Source of the DNA: Bettongia penicillata ogilbyi
Lineage: Eukaryota; Chordata; Mammalia; Diprotodontia; Potoroidae
Direction: 5' to 3'
Length of the DNA stretch: 64,000 nucleotides
Assembly: GCA_023548195.1 (NCBI GenBank)
Contig: JAJHZJ010000028.1
Span: 2,305,001 to 2,369,000 of the forward strand
Shown here: positions 42,571 to 53,692 of the stretch, one piece after another
Position numbering within the stretch: position 1 is the stretch's first letter
How the letters are laid out: every line of letters begins with the position of its first letter
The notes under the pieces: generated by a model
What the model saw: only the letters and a program-made list of their open reading frames with translations
Told to the model about the DNA's origin: nothing
Databases searched by the model: none
Program-made: the position numbers and the translations under genes

Positions 42571-42812
42571 TTTTTTTATCTTTCCTTCCTTCTTTCTTTC
42601 TTTCTCTCTCTTACATGCTTTTCTACTTGAGACTTTTAATACCCACAGATTTTGCTATCCTAGAATGACTCATCTGCTTTTCATACATACTCCCCCTCCC
42701 TTATCCCCTCTTCCCTTCCTCTCCCCTCTCTTGTTTTCTCTTCTCCCCCCTTCCCTCTCCTTTCTCCTTTTCTCCTCTCCTTCCTTTTCTGTCCTTCTCC
42801 TGTCTCTCACTC
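42571..42812. repeat. Pyrimidine-rich tracts
   Basis: Two nearly pure C/T stretches on the plus strand, 42571-42611 (TTCC/TTTC units) and 42690-42810 (C4-6 runs with T), separated by about 80 ordinary bases. Low complexity; not obviously a decayed single microsatellite. Confidence 0.85.
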
Positions 42813-42815
42813 ATT

Positions 42816-45800
42816 AAGGGCATAAGGGAGACCCTGTGTTGATTTCAGTATTTGCCTAAAGTTTTTGTAAAACAAATTGAGAAAGACTATGTGAAAGGAC
42901 CAACCAGACTCCCCCCAAAAATATCAGAAAACTGTGTGCTTGTTGTAGGATTATGACACCCCACTTTTATATGTAATATTGAGTATGAATCTGGTAAAAG
43001 ATTCTTTGATGATAATGAATGTTGCCATTTGGAAGAATTTGCAGCTCTGTTTCCTGCTGTATTTCATTGTCCACATGATAAAACAGATCAGTTTCCATTC
43101 TTCCTGCAAGCAGTTAGGTATTGTTACAGCCCATCAAAATTGTTGACCCAGCTGGTTCCACTTGTTATATGGAAATGTTGTGCTGTTCCTCTCCTGAAGA
43201 CAAGATGCTAATGCAAATGGTGGCTCTTTTTATTTATCATCGTTGGTCCTCATGTGTCAGCTCAACTGGACTGAGTCAGTACATTCAATTCAGTAGCAGA
43301 ATGTGTCATTTGATCCCCAAGACTGTTCGTTGAGATGTTTATTACATTGTACCCAAATTTCCCTTTACATTAACAACTAATACTTTTCATATAATTGCAA
43401 TAAGACACTGAAAGATTGTTGGCTTTGTAGTTGGCATTGAAATTAACTTTCTCTAACCTAAACCAGTAAAAACTAAAACACTCCTCACCACATTAAAGTT
43501 TTGCTTTCGCTACTGTTTAAATCCCTCCCTCCCTTGTCATAGCATAGTCATTCTGAATCTGATTTGGGGGCGGTGTGGTTGTATCTCAGCCATGTATGAC
43601 CCACTTTTTCATAATACTTAACAACCTGTGTTTTTACAACACATACCAGAAGTTCTGACGATACTGGACTGTCACCCAAAAAGTTTTTTTTTTTTTGCCT
43701 TGTTCATTTCATCAATGCCTCATAAGCCACAAGACACTGGGAGAAGCAAGTAGTCCTGTGAGGCTTTGTGTTAATTACCAGTGGATGATGAGACATTTCC
43801 TCTAGTTTGCGGATAATGAGCCAGCACAGGTAAAGATGAGATGTTGCTTTTTGTGTATTAATTATTTTTGCAGAAATGACTTTTAAACATTAACCACTAG
43901 CTGTCCATGTTTGTTGTGATTTGCAGAGGGCTCTGAGGCACAAGCATTTTAATTGATGTTTCAGGGAAGCCTAATAACTTTTTGAGAAAATGAGATGAAC
44001 AAAAATAGGCTATCATCTCTAAACTGTGCCTCAAGGGGGAAAAAACCTCAGAAAATTTCATTTTAAAAAAAATCTGATCTGTTCTCATGGTAGCCTTCTC
44101 TAAAAATAGTGTCAGTTCACTTAATGGTACACTTGTTAAATGATTTTGTTGGAGGGAAGTGTGTAGAAGGCAAATAGATAGGTCAAGTATGAAAGGAATT
44201 GGCAAAATGATTGTATTCCTTATTAAGTTCTGAGCACTGTTGTACAAAAGAACTAAAAAGTAACATGCAAAGAAGGTTCACATCAGTAGTATTGACTTAA
44301 GTGTTGGGGTTGAAGGGAAACTTCTCATTCTTTTGAGGGAAATTTAGCTATTTCTGATTCTACTTCATGAATGTGAAGGATTATTTATCATGCTTATCTA
44401 GACTGATTTGGATGTATTTTTTTTACTAAATGTATGAAAAGGTATTTCTGAGCTACATTCATGTCTGTCTTTGCCATCTAACAATGTTCTAAACGAAATG
44501 TCTATATGTGATCAGAGAACATGGAATTTTACCTGTTCAAGACCATATATAATTTGTCCAGTTCCAACTAGAACCCACTGATCTATATACGAAATGCCAA
44601 TGAAGATGTCCGCAAACAACTCGACCTGCCTGTATTGTTTTCCTTGTGTCTCCTGCTGTCTACAGGCGAGAATGAAAGCACACACACAACTGGAAAATTG
44701 TCGCACATCTTGGTGCCTCTTTTCATCCCTTCTTAGGATACAGAACCATGAGCTGGGTTTTTTTACATTTGTGAACTTGAGTAGTAGGTGGAGAAAAGTG
44801 TGGGTGGCCCAGAAAAGTAGTGGTTAGAATAAGATTTTCCATTTATTGCCCTTTGTGCACAGCTAAAAATAAGATTCAGAATGTGGCGCAAGTACAACCA
44901 TTCTCTTAGTTCTGATGACGGACTTGCCCACATCTTTGCATCTGTCTAGTAAGTAGCACTTTGGGAAAGAAATGTGTCTTTGTTTAAATCCCGAAAGCCA
45001 GCCAGATTTTTGCACTGTTTGTCTGCATGTGATAGTTTATCAAGATTTTCCCCTTCTCGGATGGAATTAGGAGAGGAGGGATATATAGCTCCTGAATAAA
45101 CAAATTGTGTTGATAGAAAGATGAAGTGTAAGTGAAATAAGTAAGTGTAAGACCATTTGGTTATCAGTAAGGGGTAAGAAGCACAGAATGCCTGAGAAAT
45201 TTTTTAAAATAATTATATGGTTTGAAATACTCTCCCAGAATGTCTGTCTTTCTGCCTTTTGTTAGAAATCTGTTCCTTATAAACCCATGAAATGGCAATA
45301 CAAGGCTTCCCCAGTGAAATGAAAAAAACCACGCTGCTTACACAAGGCTGCGAGGATGAGTGAACTGTTGAATGCTGCTGGCTCAGTATCATTTCTAAGT
45401 GCCCACACATGCTTGTGGGCCAGGTAACCAAGTTAAAACTTACCTTCATCAAACTACTAAACCTACTGCAACCACATTAAGTGAGAGCTTGTCAGTGTGT
45501 GGCCAGAAGAAACACTCAAGAGAGACCATGGCAGTGTTCGCTTCCAGCACCGGTACTGTCCCTCCTTCTACAAGCTGAGTAGCTGTGGCATTTCCAAAGA
45601 ATGAGAGAATCTGCGTGTGTTGCAAGCCTTTCAGTTTGATGTAATTCATGAAATGGATGAGTCAAGCAGCAATCATTCAGGAGTATGTTGATGAAGTCTC
45701 TGGAACTAGCCACACAGAGACTGCAAAACTCATTTCTCTTTTAAGTGTGTGAACCATGTTGAATTCAGGCTTTGTACTTGATACAGCATTGGAGACTTTG

Positions 45801-46395
45801 AGGGATTTTCCCCTCTTTGCTTTGGGGAGTAAACATCGGTCATTTTGAAAATTAAGAATTGGCCTAGCATAAAGGCCAGGTGGGTAAAGTTTTAAAAAAA
45901 ATCAGTCCTAGAGTCAGCACAGGGAAGAGAATAAGGGGGCACCATGTAGGCATTTACAGAGCATTTGTTCCACCGTCTATCAATGCTGTCTGTGGGATAT
46001 TTTTATTATGCTATATAAAGTACCATTAAATTAGCACAATGTGAACCCACCTTTCTTTTTAAGATTAGCGCTCTGTTGAACGTATTCAGTTATTTTTACC
46101 TTCTCACTTGTACTTCTTTTTATTTAAACATAGATATTTCACTTCTAACATCTGCGCATGTTAATTGTAGTACCTGCTGGTATACATTATGAAAGAGAGA
46201 GAGCTAATGTTGTAATCAAATAAGGTTTTAAATGTTTCAGGTGGGAATGGGCAAAACTTCAGGAGCAATTAGCTTCCATAGAGGTACAATTCCCAACAGA
46301 AAATATTACATCTGTTATAATTATAGAAATTGCTCAATACTACAGCTGACCAGATGTTGACAAGTAAGAAACATTTTCTGTTACTTTTTGCAGAT
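42816..46395. other. Transposon-poor block 1, candidate regulatory DNA
   Basis: 3.6 kb in which I recognise no SINE or LINE, against roughly one every few hundred bases elsewhere. It holds overlapping octamers at 43205-43218 and a mixed-composition part at 45290-45720. The minus-strand frames of 116, 79 and 66 codons have no recognised domain. Regulatory function is inference. Confidence 0.4.
43205..43218 (+). promoter_or_regulatory. Overlapping octamer motifs (POU-type)
   Basis: ATGCTAATGCAAAT contains the perfect octamer ATGCAAAT (43211-43218) overlapping the variant ATGCTAAT (43205-43212). Such sites bind POU proteins; use in vivo is unknown, and single octamers occur by chance. Confidence 0.35.
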
Positions 46396-46600
46396 TTTCT
46401 TTGTGCATTATTCACTAAGCACCTACTACATGCAAAATACTGTCCTAGGTACTATGTGAGTTATATAGAATTAAGACATAGCATCTCTACTCAGTTTAAG
46501 TGGAGATATAATATGCGTAAATATGCAGTTACTGTGTACAAAACAAAATATATTAAGATCCCGTATAAAGTGCTGTGTGAGGATTGAGGAAGGAATAGAC
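46396..46600 (-). mobile_element. L2 LINE 3' end
   Basis: GCATTATTCACTAAGCACCT, TGCAAAATACTGTCCTAGGT, GCATCTCTACTCAGTTTAAG: reversed L2 end, worn. Confidence 0.7.
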
Positions 46601-46602
46601 CT

Positions 46603-46768
46603 TTGAGAAGTAGTATGGTATAGTAGCAAGAACAGTTAATCTAGAGTCCAAGAATCTTGCTTCAGATCCTCAGTCTGCTACTTTTTATCTGTGTGACCTT
46701 GAACAAGTCACTTATTCTCTCAGGGGTTTGGTTTTCTTCTGTGTTAAATGAGAGGATTGGTCTAAATC
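46603..46768 (+). mobile_element. Group C SINE (possibly split)
   Basis: AGTAGTATGGTATAGTAGCA, GTGTGACCTTGAACAAGTCA, TTAAATGAGAGGATTGGTCT. It stops at the unnamed repeat. GGTCCAGATGATTTCAG after 46928 may be its continuation. Confidence 0.75.
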
Positions 46769-46928
46769 ACATCTTTTTTCACCTTTTTTCCATCATAGAT
46801 CCCTTAGACAATCTAGTGAAATCTATAAACCCCTTATCAGAATGTTTTTAAATATATAAGATACAAAAAATTACAAACCCCTTACAGTCACCAAAATATT
46901 TTTAAAAGATCAAGGACCTTAGTTTAAG
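46769..46928 (-). repeat. Ancient interspersed repeat, family not named (copy 3 of 3)
   Basis: ATAGATCCCTTAGACAATC, ATAAACCCCTTATCAGAATG, TTTTTAAATATATAAGATAC, ATTACAAACCCCTTACAGTC and CAAGGACCTTAGTTTAAG. Reverse orientation relative to copies 1 and 2. Confidence 0.6.
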
Positions 46929-46984
46929 AATGCCTGGTCCAGATGATTTCAGTGAAGCCTTTGAATTCTTTATCTGCAAAGTAC

Positions 46985-47115
46985 TTTCCAACTTGGCAGG
47001 ATGAGGGAAAGTTTCCTAGATAAAGTAAGACTTCAGCTATTTCTTGAAGGATACATGAAATTTCAACAGACTAAAGATAGAGAGGTGACATCCCAAACAT
47101 AGGGAATGGTGTGAT
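46985..47115 (-). mobile_element. L2 LINE fragment
   Basis: GAGGGAAAGTTTCCTAGATA, AAGACTTCAGCTATTTCTTG and GAAGGATAC resemble the reversed L2 block GGGATTTTAGCTGGGACTTGAAGG. Confidence 0.6.
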
Positions 47116-47317
47116 ACATTCCTTCCTGCCCTTCCACTGTAATGATTCTCTCTTCCAGTGAAGAATTACTACTTTTCATAGTAATCAAAAGGGTGAATGT
47201 GCAATCATTCAAGAGGACTGGAAGAGTTGGCTTTGTTTTTAGAAAAAGCATAACCACTTTGTTGAACACAAAAGAGCCTGAGAGTTCAATGCAATCTCTC
47301 CTGTTCATTTCCATTCA

Positions 47318-47386
47318 ACCCAACAGACATAGAGAAAGTACCTACTGTATTCAGGTATTCCAGGCAATGTACTACTCTTCTCTTGC
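47318..47386 (-). mobile_element. L2 LINE 3' terminal fragment
   Basis: AACCCAACAGACATAGAGAA with GTACCTACTGTATTCAGGTA and TTCCAGGCAATGTACTACTC is a weak reversed L2 terminus. Confidence 0.5.
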
Positions 47387-47389
47387 TGC

Positions 47390-50300
47390 ATGACCCGGAG
47401 AATGTGTCTTGACTCTCCCAGGATGCTCTTTCTTTGTCAGACAATAAAGCAGCTCCTATATCTTACCTGAGCCTCAATAGGGAATTGGTGAGAAATAATA
47501 GACGACAAATAACTGCACTCCAAAAAGATTCAAATGAAATGCAAAAATTAAATGGTTATAAGTACCTTTCAGTGCAATAGAATTTATTATAATGAGAAAA
47601 TAAGACTTTTTTTGAAAACACACATAACATTTGGGTTTACTATTTCTCTCCAGTTTTCCCTTTTGAGTTGTCCTTTCTCGGCCTCAGATATAACTCATGA
47701 CATGAAGTTTTTGATGACAGCACTTTTCCCATTTGTTCTGATTTTTTTTATCAGTTAGTCAGACATCTGGCTGTTTGCCAGGTTATCTATGTCAAGAAAA
47801 TCTTTTTTTTTTTTAAATCAGACTAAATCTCTACTCATTTAGATAAAGCTACCTCCACTTTCCCTGTTTATAAACACATAAAGTGTTAAATGGTTATCCT
47901 GGTTACCTAGTGTGCAGACATCCATTCTAGTTACCTTGCACAGTTCCTGGCAATACGTGTAGCTCCAAAACCCCACAAGAATTGTCTTCAAGTATAGAAA
48001 AACTGACTCATTGCACTTTGCCACAGACTGGAGTTACTGAGAAAAATCATAGGCTGGAGAAGGTGATAAATTGGACTGGCTGTAATTCCCTCCCACCCCT
48101 TCCTAAGGTATGATTGAGGTTTTGAAACAAATCCCCCTGATATGGTATGTGCTGATTTCAGCATTATGGCTGATTTTAACCTGTGTCTTTCTCGTGCCGT
48201 TGAGGCTACTGGCCAGTCTTGACTCATTATTACTTTAGTTGAATAATGCAAAGCATTAGCAATGGAGATTTACTCTAATGATGTATTTTAAGTGCATATC
48301 CGCACTGCTGGCTTAATGTACTCAGTCATGAAATGCCTTTAGAGTTTATTGCTAATGGATGAATCTTCAAGAATATCAGAATTTTCAATAAGATTGACAT
48401 TTGGAGTGAGAAATATAAATCTAATGAGAGCATTTCAGCCGAGGTTTGTAATTAGGGATGAATGAAGTAAATTTGTACACGCACTCAACAGAAGGGCACA
48501 ATAGAAGGTGAAATTGCACACTCTGCAGTGAATGAGGGATGAAAGCCGATGTATCAGTGTCATGGCATGACAGTGTAGAGTATAAATGATACTGTCACTG
48601 AGTGCTGCAGAAGGTATCAAGGGAATTCCACTCCAGTAAATTACATTACTTAGACAGACCTGAAGGCATTGTGTCTGAATGAGTGGAGGAAAGAAAAGGT
48701 TGTCAGCACAAAGCAGAAGATATTACAGTACAACTGGCTTCAGGGTTAGGAATCAGTGGTTTCCATCATGCTTTTCTTTTTTTCTTCTTTTTTGGTTATG
48801 TTCGCCTTTGCTAATTAGTTTATAGAGTTACAGATCTGTATATGGACAAGCAAAAGATATCTCTCTCTCTCTCTTTTTTGGTGACTTTGGATCTTAAGGA
48901 GGCTTAATGTTGACTTCAGAAAACGAGTTAGTTGGGTTTTTCCACCTCTAGTTATTTGTTGTGGTGTGATGCCAGGCATTAAAATACAGGCTTCTTTTTA
49001 TTCTTGACTCCTGATGTATGTGAGGGACCATCATCAGCTAGGAGGATTTCACCACCATTCTTTCTCAGAGGTTTTTGTTGGTGAAACCTTGTCTTGACAA
49101 GAACATCAACCAGTCTGTCCTCCTCCCATCACTCTTTCCCTCCCATAACCCTCCTTCACCAAAGAAAAGTGCATTGAACCAGCAGTTAGCATTTAATTGT
49201 GTGCTTGGAGATCTGCTTTGCCCCTTGCTCAACATTTGACTCACTGTGGGTGGTTTATTGTTGGGAGGGAGTGGGTCATCCAAGAATCACTTTGCCTCTT
49301 TTTTTCCCCCTAACAGTGAAAGTGAGGAAAAATCTTATTTGTTGTATCTTTGTGTATGTGGTATAAGAAAAAATACTGCTGCTTGACTTTGGGGCAAGAT
49401 ATGCCAATGAGCATCTCCATTCTAGCTTTAGCTCCTTTTTGCTTTAAAATGAGAGAGAGCTTTAAAAGATGCTTAAGGGTCAGACCTCACCAAAGGGCAA
49501 GCAAATACCTTCTTCCTGGCACTCCAGGTAGCCTGTGGTCCTAAAGGCACTTCTAAAATCACATCACTTTGGGCTTTCTTAAATAGTTTTTACACTCTAA
49601 AGTCAACATTACTCAAACCCCAGTAAAGAGGCAACAGGGAATATAATTGGCTTTCCTTTCTCAGCGTTCCAGGACAAACATAATGCATTTACTTGAAATC
49701 CTAAATGGCAAGGTTTTCAGCAGCCTGTCTGGGGTAGGAGACTCAGGTGGATAATAACTACAATATCTGTACCTTCTCTTCGCGGTTTTTAAAAGCAATT
49801 TTACATATATTATTGGAATCATAGGATCATCTCATACTTGTTGTTTTTTATCCATAATTATAGCTGGTTGGATAAGGTAAAACAAAATTAAAAGGCACAC
49901 AACTTGGAAATCAGGTTTGAGAATAGGCAACAGAAACCATTTATTAGCACCAAAGTTAGTAGGTATTTCTTACTCCAGTATATGCTCGCCCTCGCCCTCA
50001 AAACTTGCTGTCTGTGTACACACAATGTCTAGCATCGACAGTTAAACTGCATTGTTAAACAGATTTATTTGAATGGTATTAGAAAAAATGAAGCTCTGCC
50101 TGTGGGCAGCAAGAAATTGAGAACAATTCCCCTCCCCCATCTTGAAAGGAAAAACAGGTACTTTTTCTTATGGAGGAAATAAGGGTGACAGAATTCCACC
50201 TTTTTTTTTCATCTTGCTCCAATGTGCCATATGAATGAAACAGGATTCTCCCATTTAGTACAATTGAATATATGTGCATACAGTGTATAGGAAGCCTGCA

Positions 50301-52081
50301 TTTTTTTTTCTAGCCTAACTTGTTTATTAGCCTCTCGACTACAGAAAGCTACCTGCGGGTTTTTTGGTTTGTTTGATCAGGCCATATGAAATCCATCCTT
50401 TTTTTCTCCTGAGTTTTTGGTATTGCCATTCTCTCAAACCATGTCCTTGATTTCCTCTGTATTCAGTCCTCCTGGTACAGAATTTAGCAGTATCTAAAAT
50501 GGAACTGATGCAGAACACATTCTACACACTTGATTATACAATGCAGGCATCTTCCTCCATTCTATAGAGATTCCTTTGTTCCTGCCTATCTACCAGTCTG
50601 GCTGTGTTCTTTTTCTTTTCTTATATCAGGTTTGGAGGGAGCGGAGGGAGAGAGCCCTTAAGGGGGAAAAAAGGTTCCAAAAGAATTATGAATATTTGCT
50701 TAGAAATTATTCATCTCCCTAAGAAACAGATATATTCAAGACCTGCCTGAATCTCCCAAGATTAAGTCGACTTCTCCACCTTATCCTGTAACTGGTTCTG
50801 TGATCACCAAAGACTGCTTACATTTTAATTTCAGATCTAGAAGGAAATAATTCCTAAGCAAAAATATTTTGAGAAGAACACTTGGTCTTTTGGTTCCAAT
50901 GGATACTCCTTTTTGATGAATTGTCACATCAATCCCTAATATTAATACTTTTAAGTTTGTGGTAGGAACTTTTCCTATAGCTCTTGATTTATTCATTAGA
51001 TATTATCCCATTAACTTCTGTGCTTTCTTTGCATTTATTACTTTAGTGTTATTTAACTGACAAACTACTGCCCCAAATGACCATTTGCATGGAGTTCCCA
51101 ATGATAGAGTAAAAGAGACTTTTGTTCTGACTTGATAAGAAAAAAAAAATGCAAAACAACAGTAAGAGCCCCAGAACCAGAGTTCCTATAAAGACATGTT
51201 CAGATGAACAATAAGGCCATTTATTCACATATGACATAAGGATATAAGAATTTAAACAATAAGATCTCTTATGAAATTCAAGAAAATACACACCACAAGC
51301 ATTGTGAAGTTCTCCCTTATAAAGCCCAGTCTCATGGAAGGCAGATTTATTTATATGGGCTTCAGAAATCCATTAACTTCTAAGGCACTCAAAAAGAAAA
51401 AGAAAGAAAGCAAAACACTTGTCTCACTATATAACATTAAAGCAATTTCCATTCTAGGGAGAGCTAAAATGCATTCATTTGGGTAAAATACATAAAATAC
51501 ATGCACTGTAATTTACCAAAATACTGTACTTTAAGAAACGTGTTCTTTTCCCTCCCCATCCCCCCACACTTGAAACATGAAATCATTTCTGTCAAGATCA
51601 TTCTCTTGCAAATTAATATTTCTTTCTTCAGTTTGGGAAAAAGAAAGTTCTCCCAAACCATTTAGGTTTAGTCTCTGCTTCTTTTCAGAATGAAGTTTTA
51701 TAGATCGCTGCATCTCTATAAGATGTTGTGTGACATTTCAGGGGAAATCATCTTGAAAGATTTTAACTGGCTTTGTTTTTAAGTCAAGATCTCACCTCTT
51801 TCTCTTGAATCCTATAAGGTGGACCTTGTGTTCTGGGGCAGAAAAATTCAAAGATTTCTTTGTCATCTTGCACCAGGGTCTCAGGTGACACCTTGGTGTT
51901 GCTGTTGTGATAAATATTGAAATGTGACCCTTCAGGAAAAAAAGAAAAGTATATAGCTGCTAGGTAGCAAAGATGTGCCTTTTAAAGTGATTTAGAGTTG
52001 AACTATCAAATGCTCAAGTATTTGAAAACCTGTGTTAAGAAAGCCTTCTCCAAATCCTAGTACTGATGCCAATGTTGCATC
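47390..52081. other. Transposon-poor block 2, candidate regulatory DNA
   Basis: About 4.7 kb with no recognised SINE or LINE. 48000-48680 is the most suggestive piece (repeated TAAT/ATTA and TGAATGA-like words, no low complexity). Short TC run at 48860-48874. No exon, and all frames are under 90 codons. Function is inference. Confidence 0.4.
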
Positions 52082-52157
52082 CCTCTGTCTCTCTGTCTCT
52101 GTCTCTGTCTCTGTCTCTGTCTCTCTGTCTCTCTGTCTCTCTCTCTCTCTGTCTCTG

Positions 52158-52241
<84 letters not shown>

Positions 52242-52252
52242 CCCCCTCTCTG
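52082..52252 (+). repeat. (TCTG)n/(TC)n microsatellite
   Basis: A mixture of CTCTGT and GTCTCT units (52082-52180) passes into an almost pure TC run (52180-52240). It generates serine/leucine-rich frames of no biological meaning. Confidence 0.95.
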
Positions 52253-53061
52253 TTGACAGAAAAGATTGCCTACTGATAATTGCTTTGCTTAAGTGTCTGA
52301 TAATATGCCAGGAATGAGAGCATTCTGTGTTAGGTCATCCTTAATTATGCATGTACCACCTGTCAGCTCTAAATCAGTGCAAGATTAGCTTCTTGTGAAG
52401 TCAGTTTGGGGAGGGTCAGAGGGGAGCTGAGGTGATCTCTTTTAGAAACAACAGAAATAGGCAGTGGTAAACAGTGCTCAAAAGTGTGTGAGCTGTTTTT
52501 GTTTTTAGTTTTCTGAAGAGTCTCATTTTCATTGTTCTTGGGCAGCAATGAGCTATTGGCATATCTGAAAATAGTTGAAATATTGCCCATCCAGCAAAGA
52601 TGAATTACTGTAAGAGGATGGGAGTCCATCTGTTGCATTTCCTTTCCTCTCTCTTTCTCCTCCCTCCTCCCCCTTCCCATCATTGTACATGAGCCAGGGA
52701 AAGCCTCAGAAACATTTTTATGAGCTGTACAAGAACAGGAAATATGCGAAATGATGGTTAGATTTCATGTATCAGAGGGTTTTTTTAGTTAGCTTTTTTT
52801 AGATGAACAAACGTGGGCTGGAAGTAATGCCTGTTACTCTCTGTTGGCTTTTGGTAGTTTTATTCTCAGTTTTTGGGGTTATTTGGGACTTTCTGGTGGG
52901 ATGTTTAGGTTCTTTACCAAAGATGCCTCTTCCTTTTTATCCTTTAACAGCAGGAATTTATAAAATAGTGTGATTGACTTTTGGTACACCTGTCAAGGGT
53001 ACAAAGTTGTTTTTCATTAGTGGTTGTGATGCTATAGTTATTTCCATATTGTACACTACAG
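52253..53061. other. Unique block, possible conserved noncoding DNA
   Basis: Repeat-free. 52330-52760 has mixed composition with words such as GGCAGCAATGAGCTATTGGC. A C/T tract lies at 52640-52680. No exon recognised. Confidence 0.4.
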
Positions 53062-53265
53062 TATTCAGTGTTGGATGTAGAGTCAGAAGGAACCAGGGTT
53101 TCAGTCCCACCTGGACACCTGACACCTATAAGTTTGTGAATCTAGGCAAGTCATGTAGATTTTCTCAGCCTCAGTTTCCTAATCAGTAAATGGGTGTAAT
53201 AATAGTGCCTCCCTCACATGATATAGTGGGGATAAAAAGAGATATAAATGTAATTCACATATAAG
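53062..53265 (+). mobile_element. MIR-type SINE (split by an L2 end)
   Basis: TGTTGGATGTAGAGTCAGAA, TAGGCAAGTCATGTAGATTT, AGCCTCAGTTTCCTAATCAG, TAATAATAGTGCCTCCCTC. The MIR 3' end appears to resume at 53373 (AAAGTGCCATAGAG, GCAGCTATCATTATTATC). Confidence 0.8.
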
Positions 53266-53372
53266 AATGTATCACCTAATATGTATCAGATACTGTGTAC
53301 TGGGTTCTGTGGAGATACAGAAGCAAATACAATAATAGTGCCTGACCTCAGGGAACACTTTGATGACCTTAA
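53266..53372 (-). mobile_element. L2 LINE 3' end inside the MIR-type SINE
   Basis: TATCAGATACTGTGTACTGG, TGTGGAGATACAGAAGCAAA, GTGCCTGACCTCAGGGAAC: reversed L2 terminus. Confidence 0.7.
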
Positions 53373-53434
53373 AGTGCCATAGAGTAGGCAGCTATCATTA
53401 TTATCATCATCATTTCATTATCATTATTATCATC
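53373..53434 (+). repeat. SINE tail with ATT/ATC triplet repeat
   Basis: TTATCATCATCATTTC and further ATTATC units grow out of the MIR 3' end, a common site for short repeat expansion. Confidence 0.7.
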
Positions 53435-53524
53435 AGGGTCAGTGCAAGGCTGAGTTGAGTGAAGGAATGGAAAGAAAATGGGATGAGGGCAATGAGAACA
53501 CAAATGAACACGTTAACCTTGTGT

Positions 53525-53692
53525 TGCTAGACATGGAGTCCTCTGACTTGGCCGCTCATGACCTATGGAATGTCTGGCGAATAAGTCATTTAGCCTCTCC
53601 GTGGGCCTCAGTTCTCTCACCTGTGAAAAGAGGGGTTGGATGAAGTGAGTTCTACTCACCCTTTTAGCTCTATCCCCTTGTGATGGCATCTC
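53525..53692 (+). mobile_element. Group C SINE
   Basis: GACATGGAGTCCTCTGACTT, AGTCATTTAGCCTCTCCGTG, GGCCTCAGTTCTCTCACC and GTGAAAAGAGGGGTTGG. The tail is worn. Confidence 0.8.

Noticed and set aside
43897..44247. 116-codon minus-strand frame
   Set aside because: No recognised domain; it lies in unique AT-rich DNA and carries no codon-type signal that I can see. Kept only as part of the transposon-poor block.
52032..52317. Serine/leucine-rich frames resembling signal peptides
   Set aside because: Direct translation of the TC/TCTG repeat.
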